64,000 nucleotides of DNA from Microbacterium enclense (GTDB taxonomy: Bacteria; Actinomycetota; Actinomycetes; Actinomycetales; Microbacteriaceae). Below, one piece after another: positions 60,263 to 64,000 of this stretch; the stretch's first letter is position 1, and each line of letters opens with the position of its first letter. Below the pieces are notes generated by a model, which saw only the letters and a list, made by a program, of their open reading frames with translations, ran no database searches and was not told the DNA's origin. Made by a program: the position numbers and the translations under genes. The DNA is taken from the NCBI RefSeq assembly GCF_001456955.1, contig NZ_KQ758471.1, positions 100,576 through 164,575 on the forward strand. Direction: 5' to 3'.

Positions 60263-61078
60263 ATGTCGCAGTTCAACATGTCGAACGACGAGGACACCGG
60301 CGCATCCGGTAAGGCCCAGACCGCCACGCACGAGGCGTCCGAGGTGACCCGCACCGCGGGTGAGGCCGCACGTGGTGTCGCCCAGACGGGCGCGCACGAA
60401 GCGGCCGCCGTCGCCGGTGAGGCGAAGGCCCGACTCGGCGACGTGGTGGCGCAGTCGGGCAGGGAACTGTCGGACCACGCCGCCACCCAGCAGCGTCGGC
60501 TCGCCGACGGCCTCGGATCGATGGGCACCGACCTCTCGCGCATGGCCGAGGCCGACGACAACGGCGGCATGGCCGGCGACCTCGTCCGGCGGGCGGCGGG
60601 ACACCTGTCGACCGTCGGTACCTGGCTCGGCGACCGTGACCCGCAGCAGCTCCTGCAGGAGGTGACGTCGTTCGCGCGGCGCCGTCCCGGCACCTTCATC
60701 GCGGTCGCCGCCATCGCCGGGGTCGTCGTGGGGCGGTTGAGCCGCGCCATCGCCGCCGGCGCGGCATCCGGAACCTCGTCGTCGGGCGAACGGGACGCTC
60801 TGGGCGGACCTCGCTTCGCCGAGGCCGACGCAGCGGCCCGCACGGTCGGCGACCCGCCGCCCCTGCCGAGCGGGGCGGGCACCGTGCCCGTGGGGGTCGG
60901 CACGAGCGCGCCGGCGTTCGCGGACACCGCTCCCGACGGCATCGTCGGTGCGGAGATCGACGACACCGGGCTGACCACCGGCGCGGACGGCGGCGACCCG
61001 CCCCTGTACACCGAATCCGCAGCCCGACTCGAGGGCATCCGTGAGGAGGGATCGCATGACCGACCCGACACCGTCTGA
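60263..61078 (+). CDS. Membrane-stress cassette protein 1 (271 aa)
   Basis: Residues 1-130 form Ala/Glu/Gln-rich amphipathic helices (THEASEVTRTAGEAARGVAQT), resembling LEA- or apolipophorin-like repeats. One transmembrane helix follows (PGTFIAVAAIAGVVVGRL, about 157-174). The C-terminal ~95 residues are Gly/Pro/Asp/Thr-rich and likely disordered. GAAGGAG precedes ATG. The stop lies 22 bp inside the next gene region, so the cassette is compact. In related actinobacteria such genes sit with holin-X and DUF3618 genes; function is not established, a membrane-shielding or stress role is inferred. Confidence 0.8.
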   Translation: MSQFNMSNDEDTGASGKAQTATHEASEVTRTAGEAARGVAQTGAHEAAAVAGEAKARLGDVVAQSGRELSDHAATQQRRLADGLGSMGTDLSRMAEADDNGGMAGDLVRRAAGHLSTVGTWLGDRDPQQLLQEVTSFARRRPGTFIAVAAIAGVVVGRLSRAIAAGAASGTSSSGERDALGGPRFAEADAAARTVGDPPPLPSGAGTVPVGVGTSAPAFADTAPDGIVGAEIDDTGLTTGADGGDPPLYTESAARLEGIREEGSHDRPDTV

Positions 61079-61469
61079 GCGCCGCGCCGCGACCACGTCG
61101 CTCGGCGAGCTCGTCGGCGAGGTCACGCGTGACATGTCGACGCTGATGCGTCAGGAACTCGCCCTCGCCAAGGCCGAGGTCAAGGAGTCCGCCTCGCAGT
61201 CAGCGAAGGGCGCGGGTCTGCTCGGCGGGGCGGGATACGCCGCCGGCATGGCCGTGCTGTTCCTGTCGATCGCGCTGTGGGCCGCCCTCGCGCTGCTCGT
61301 GGGCGACGCGTGGTCGGCCGTGATCGTCGCCGTGATCTGGGCCGTGATCGGCGGCATCCTGTTCGCGGTCGGTCGCACGCAGTTGAAGAAGGTGCAGGGC
61401 GTGCCACAGACCGCCGCGACCCTGCAGGAGATCCCGGAAGCATTCACCAGGAACGAGGAGAACCGATGA
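61056..61469 (+). CDS. Holin-X (actinobacterial holin superfamily III) protein
   Basis: A 137-residue protein with SLGELVGEVTRDMSTLMRQELALAKAEVKE as an amphipathic N-terminal helix (in two parts) and two transmembrane helices (GYAAGMAVLFLSIALWAALALLV, AVIVAVIWAVIGGILFAVG). This matches PF07332-type proteins, which are named after phage holins but are chromosomal membrane proteins here. ATG at 61056 follows GAGGAGGGA and lies 23 bp inside the previous gene. The DUF3618 gene follows with an ATGA overlap. Confidence 0.88.
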   Translation: MTDPTPSERRAATTSLGELVGEVTRDMSTLMRQELALAKAEVKESASQSAKGAGLLGGAGYAAGMAVLFLSIALWAALALLVGDAWSAVIVAVIWAVIGGILFAVGRTQLKKVQGVPQTAATLQEIPEAFTRNEENR

Positions 61470-62029
61470 CCGATTCACCGGAAGCCATCCGCGCCGACAT
61501 CGAGCGCACCCGCGCCGAGCTGGGGTCCGACGTGGACGCCCTGGCCGACAAGGTGACCCCCGCCAAGATCGTGGAGCGGCAGAAGAGCAAGGTGCACGCC
61601 GCCGTGGGCCGCGTGCGGGACCGCGTGATGGGTGTCGCCGACGACACGGGCTCGGCGGCATCCGATCTCGCCCACCACGCCGGCGACGCCGCGCACCACG
61701 CGACCGAGAAGGTCAAGGGCAACCCCCTCGCCGTGGGTCTGGTCGCCTTCGGGGCGGGTCTCGTGCTGGCGTCGCTGATTCCCCCCACCCGCGCGGAGCG
61801 CGACGCGGCGGCGAAGGCGAAAGACAAGGCGCAACCGCTCGTCGAGGGCGCCAAGGACGTCGCGCGCGAGATCGCCGACGACCTGAAGGAGCCGGTGCAG
61901 GACGCCGCGGCCGCTGTCAAAGACCGGGCGACCGAAGCCGTCGCGCACGTCAAGGACGAGTCCTCCGACGCGGCCTCCGCCGTGCGTGACCGCGCGCAGG
62001 ACGCGGGGAGCACCGTCCGCGACGCGTGA
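61466..62029 (+). CDS. DUF3618-domain protein
   Basis: A 187-residue protein. The N-terminal DUF3618 block is IRADIERTRAELGSDVDALADKVTPAKIVERQK (about 8-40). A membrane helix lies at about 90-107 (LAVGLVAFGAGLVLASLIPP). The C-terminal 75 residues are Ala/Lys/Asp-rich amphipathic repeats (AAAVKDRATEAVAHVKDESS) like LEA proteins. It is the third gene of the cassette, coupled by ATGA. Membrane association with a helical tail suggests a scaffold or protectant. Confidence 0.9.
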   Translation: MTDSPEAIRADIERTRAELGSDVDALADKVTPAKIVERQKSKVHAAVGRVRDRVMGVADDTGSAASDLAHHAGDAAHHATEKVKGNPLAVGLVAFGAGLVLASLIPPTRAERDAAAKAKDKAQPLVEGAKDVAREIADDLKEPVQDAAAAVKDRATEAVAHVKDESSDAASAVRDRAQDAGSTVRDA

Positions 62030-62214
62030 GGGGGCGCCGCGGGGCGGAGCACCGGGCTCGCTCCGTCCCGCGGCTCGCTCCTGCACCCCCGCTCAGCGGC
62101 GCGCCGTTGTCAAGCGGGTCCTGCGCGGTGTCGGCGGGGCATAGGACTGATGCACAGCCGGCGTCGGGAGACGGGCGGACGGCCCGTCGGGAGACGAGGA
62201 GCAAGGAGAGCACC

Positions 62215-62400
62215 ATGATCTACGGACAGCAGAGCGGTCAGCAGGCGGGCTCGGTGTGGAGCATCGCGATGTCGACGGCCATGGGCAACGGCATCGTGCC
62301 CCGTTCGACCGAAGAGCCGCAGACGCGCACCGCGCCCCGCTGGTTCTGGTCGCGTACGCGCGACCTGAGCGACCGGGTGGCGGCGGCACCGCGACCCTGA
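62215..62400 (+). CDS. Small 61-residue hypothetical protein
   Basis: Reads MIYGQQSGQQAGSVWSIAMS at its start. The strong SD AGGAGAG sits 4 nt before ATG, and the start is 185 bp after the DUF3618 stop, so it may use its own promoter. Composition is Ser/Thr/Gln/Arg-rich with WFWSRTRDLSDR near the end; no membrane helix. The sequence is not one I recognise, but the SD and codon use support it as a real gene. Confidence 0.6.
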   Translation: MIYGQQSGQQAGSVWSIAMSTAMGNGIVPRSTEEPQTRTAPRWFWSRTRDLSDRVAAAPRP

Positions 62401-62604
62401 CCCCGGCCCTTCCCCCCGGCGCGTCGACTCCCACCCCCTGAGTCGGCGCGTCGGTTCGTGTTTTCCGGGGCCGGTCCGCGAACGGCCGGTCGTGCGCTCG
62501 CGTTCACTCGATGGTCGTCCGGGCGTAACCCACGACCCGGGGTCGAGCCTCCAGCATGGGACGACCGCGACCGCGGTGCTCGATCCCCACCCCGGAGGCG
62601 CCCG

Positions 62605-63801
62605 ATGACCCGACCCGTTCGCGTGCTGTCGCTGTACGAAGGCTTCTTCGCCGGGGGTGCGCGCATCCTCCACTCCGACGTCGTCGCGGGGCTGGCTCGC
62701 GGCGGCGCACAACAGCACCGCGTGCTCTCGCTGACCTCGGCGGCGCGCCGCGACGCGTCTGTGCAATTCGCCCGCGACGACGCCCGGTTCCGCCGGCTGC
62801 ACACGGCGGGCGTCGCCGTCGACACGTTCGACCGCGTCGCCGGCGACCGCCCGCTCGCGCCCGAGGACTTCTCGTTCGAAGAGCTGACCCGCGCGGCGGT
62901 GCTGTTCGCCGAGGCCGACGTCATCCTCTCGCTCAAAGAGCAGCCCCTGAGCCTCGTCGTCGCCCTGGAGCGCGCGGGCCTGCTGCCCGACCGCCCGATC
63001 GCCGCGTGTCTGCACCGCTCCGACCCCGCGCATTCCGGTCCTGCTCTCGGCTGGCTGTGCGACACCGCCGCTTCCGGCGCCGTGACGGCGACGATCGCGT
63101 GCGCCGACTCGACGTCTCTCGCCTACGCCCGCGCGGGTGTCGCCGGCGAGAACTCGTGGGTGATCGACAACGGCATCGACACCCGGCGCTTCCGCCCGGG
63201 CACGCGCGCGGAGCGCGGGCGGATCCGCGCGGGCCTCGGCATCCCCGAGGCCGCCGATGTCGTCATGCTCGCCGCGCGGTTCGACGCGATGAAGGACCCC
63301 GGGCTCTTCCTCCGATCCGTCGCGCAGCACGCCCGCCGTGCCCCCGGGGCGCACTACATCGTCTGCGGATCCGGCATGACGCCCGCCAACCCGGCGTTCC
63401 TCGCCCTGCGGGCCGAGAGCGGAGTGGATGCCGCCGTGCCGCTGCACGCCCTGGGTCTGCGCGAGGACATGCCCGCGTTGTACCGCGCCGCCGATGTCGT
63501 CGCCCTCACCAGCGCCTACGGGGAGGCCTCCCCGCTCTGTCTCGCCGAGGGCGCGGCATCCGGAGCGATCCCGGTGACCACCGACGTCGGCGACGCCGCG
63601 CGCGTGGTGCAGGGCTTCGGCCTGGTCACCCCGCGGAACGAGGATGCCATCGGTGCGGCGTGGACCGATGCGCTCGATCGCCGAGCGGTTCTGCGCGCGG
63701 CGGCCCTCGACGCGCGCGCCCGGCTCGACCGTCGCCGCATGATCGACGACTACCGCGATGCCATCGCGGGACTGCTGATGCCCCGCGCCCTCGCGGCCTG
63801 A
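62605..63801 (+). CDS. Group 1 (GT4-like) glycosyltransferase
   Basis: A 398-residue cytosolic GT-B enzyme. The N-terminal acceptor domain begins VRVLSLYEGFFAGGARILHS; the C-terminal donor domain includes VIDNGIDTRRFRPGTRAER, VVMLAARFDAMKDPGLFLRSV and the E-x7-E region SAYGEASPLCLAEGAASGAIPVTTDVG (in pieces), the GT4 signature. ATG at 62605 has CGGAGG 8 nt upstream. It stands alone, not in an exopolysaccharide cluster, so donor and acceptor are unknown. Confidence 0.88.
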   Translation: MTRPVRVLSLYEGFFAGGARILHSDVVAGLARGGAQQHRVLSLTSAARRDASVQFARDDARFRRLHTAGVAVDTFDRVAGDRPLAPEDFSFEELTRAAVLFAEADVILSLKEQPLSLVVALERAGLLPDRPIAACLHRSDPAHSGPALGWLCDTAASGAVTATIACADSTSLAYARAGVAGENSWVIDNGIDTRRFRPGTRAERGRIRAGLGIPEAADVVMLAARFDAMKDPGLFLRSVAQHARRAPGAHYIVCGSGMTPANPAFLALRAESGVDAAVPLHALGLREDMPALYRAADVVALTSAYGEASPLCLAEGAASGAIPVTTDVGDAARVVQGFGLVTPRNEDAIGAAWTDALDRRAVLRAAALDARARLDRRRMIDDYRDAIAGLLMPRALAA

Positions 63802-63905
63802 GCGGGCGGGCCTCCCGGCGGGGGCCGGCGGCTGTCAACCCTCGTGCGCGATCCGCCGCGGACGGGTGGGGTGGTGAGCCCGACCCCGACCACGAGGAGG
63901 CAGAG

Positions 63906-64000
63906 ATGTCACAACCCGCCCAGCAGCAAGAGGTGCCCGGCTCCGACCACGAGATGGACCCGCGACCCGACTACGGCGCCGAGACCTACCGCGGCTCCGG
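63906..64000 (+). CDS. SDR-family oxidoreductase, partial
   Basis: The first 31 residues of a gene leaving the right edge: MSQPAQQQEVPGSDHEMDPR, then PDYGAETYRGSG. This extension is typical of the YhdF/glucose-dehydrogenase-like SDR group, where it precedes the LxGKxALITGADSGIG Rossmann motif (outside the window). GAGGAGG lies 5 nt before ATG. General-stress expression is common in this group, which would match the cassette nearby. Confidence 0.75.
   Translation, partial: MSQPAQQQEVPGSDHEMDPRPDYGAETYRGS

Noticed and set aside
61056..61469. Reading the holin-X gene as evidence of a prophage
   Set aside because: This family is chromosomal in actinobacteria; no lysin, integrase, portal or tail gene is nearby.

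Overview
The window is a gene-dense stretch of a high-GC Gram-positive chromosome, most likely a Microbacteriaceae (Microbacterium-like) actinobacterium. The base composition, many GTG starts with 4-bp stop/start overlaps, promoters whose -10 box lies 6-8 nt before the start codon, a class-E-type LAxTG surface anchor, paired lysC/asd, and a cassette of DUF3618 and holin-X membrane proteins all fit. I see no rRNA, CRISPR array, phage or insertion sequence. Two tRNAs (Pro-CGG, Ser-GGA) and the small SRP RNA are present.

Layout. 1-5.8 kb: RidA-like and DUF4177-like genes, a bifunctional penicillin-binding protein with PASTA repeats, a metallophosphoesterase, and a cell-wall-anchored protein with a possible thioester domain. 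6-14.8 kb: tRNA-Pro, a phosphomannomutase-like HAD enzyme, a GntR-regulated siderophore-interacting reductase, galE, tdk-mqo, asd and lysC. 15-20.5 kb: a ThrE-type exporter ending in a 19-bp tandem repeat, and recR-dnaX, whose tau linker carries pentapeptide repeats. 20.5-28.2 kb: a GH65 disaccharide phosphorylase with its beta-phosphoglucomutase, then pta-ackA and divergent nudK. 28.2-33.8 kb: a fructose-type ABC operon with fructokinase and an embedded ABM-domain protein, run by a divergent LacI repressor with two matching operators, followed by the SRP RNA. 33.8-40.4 kb: an amine-catabolism locus (IclR regulator, two APC permeases, a TPQ copper amine oxidase with a His-rich tail, a small membrane protein). 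40.6-49.4 kb: an alpha-mannoside system (GH38 mannosidase, ABC importer, ROK regulator, ROK kinase). 49.6-54.2 kb: a MoxR-DUF58-transglutaminase operon. 54.2-60 kb: tRNA-Ser, NUDIX, GNAT/MerR, a SulP transporter, AraC, MarR and an orphan 118-aa protein. 60.2-64 kb: a membrane/stress cassette, a glycosyltransferase and the start of an SDR oxidoreductase.

The genes work together mainly as carbon-acquisition modules. Disaccharides, fructose and alpha-mannosides are imported and cleaved or phosphorylated into glycolysis, with overflow to acetate through Pta-AckA and malate oxidation through Mqo. Separate modules handle amines and cell-wall building.

Most unusual signals: a chromosome-wide excess of GGATGCC/GGCATCC with few GGACGCC/GGCGTCC, also present in intergenic DNA and the SRP RNA; a four-half-site dyad upstream of dnaX; twin palindromic sites at the mqo promoter; a tandem duplication between two sugar permease genes that made a coupled 21-codon ORF; and two copies of an inverted-repeat element between convergent genes. 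I did not find a clear new multi-gene defence or mobile system.
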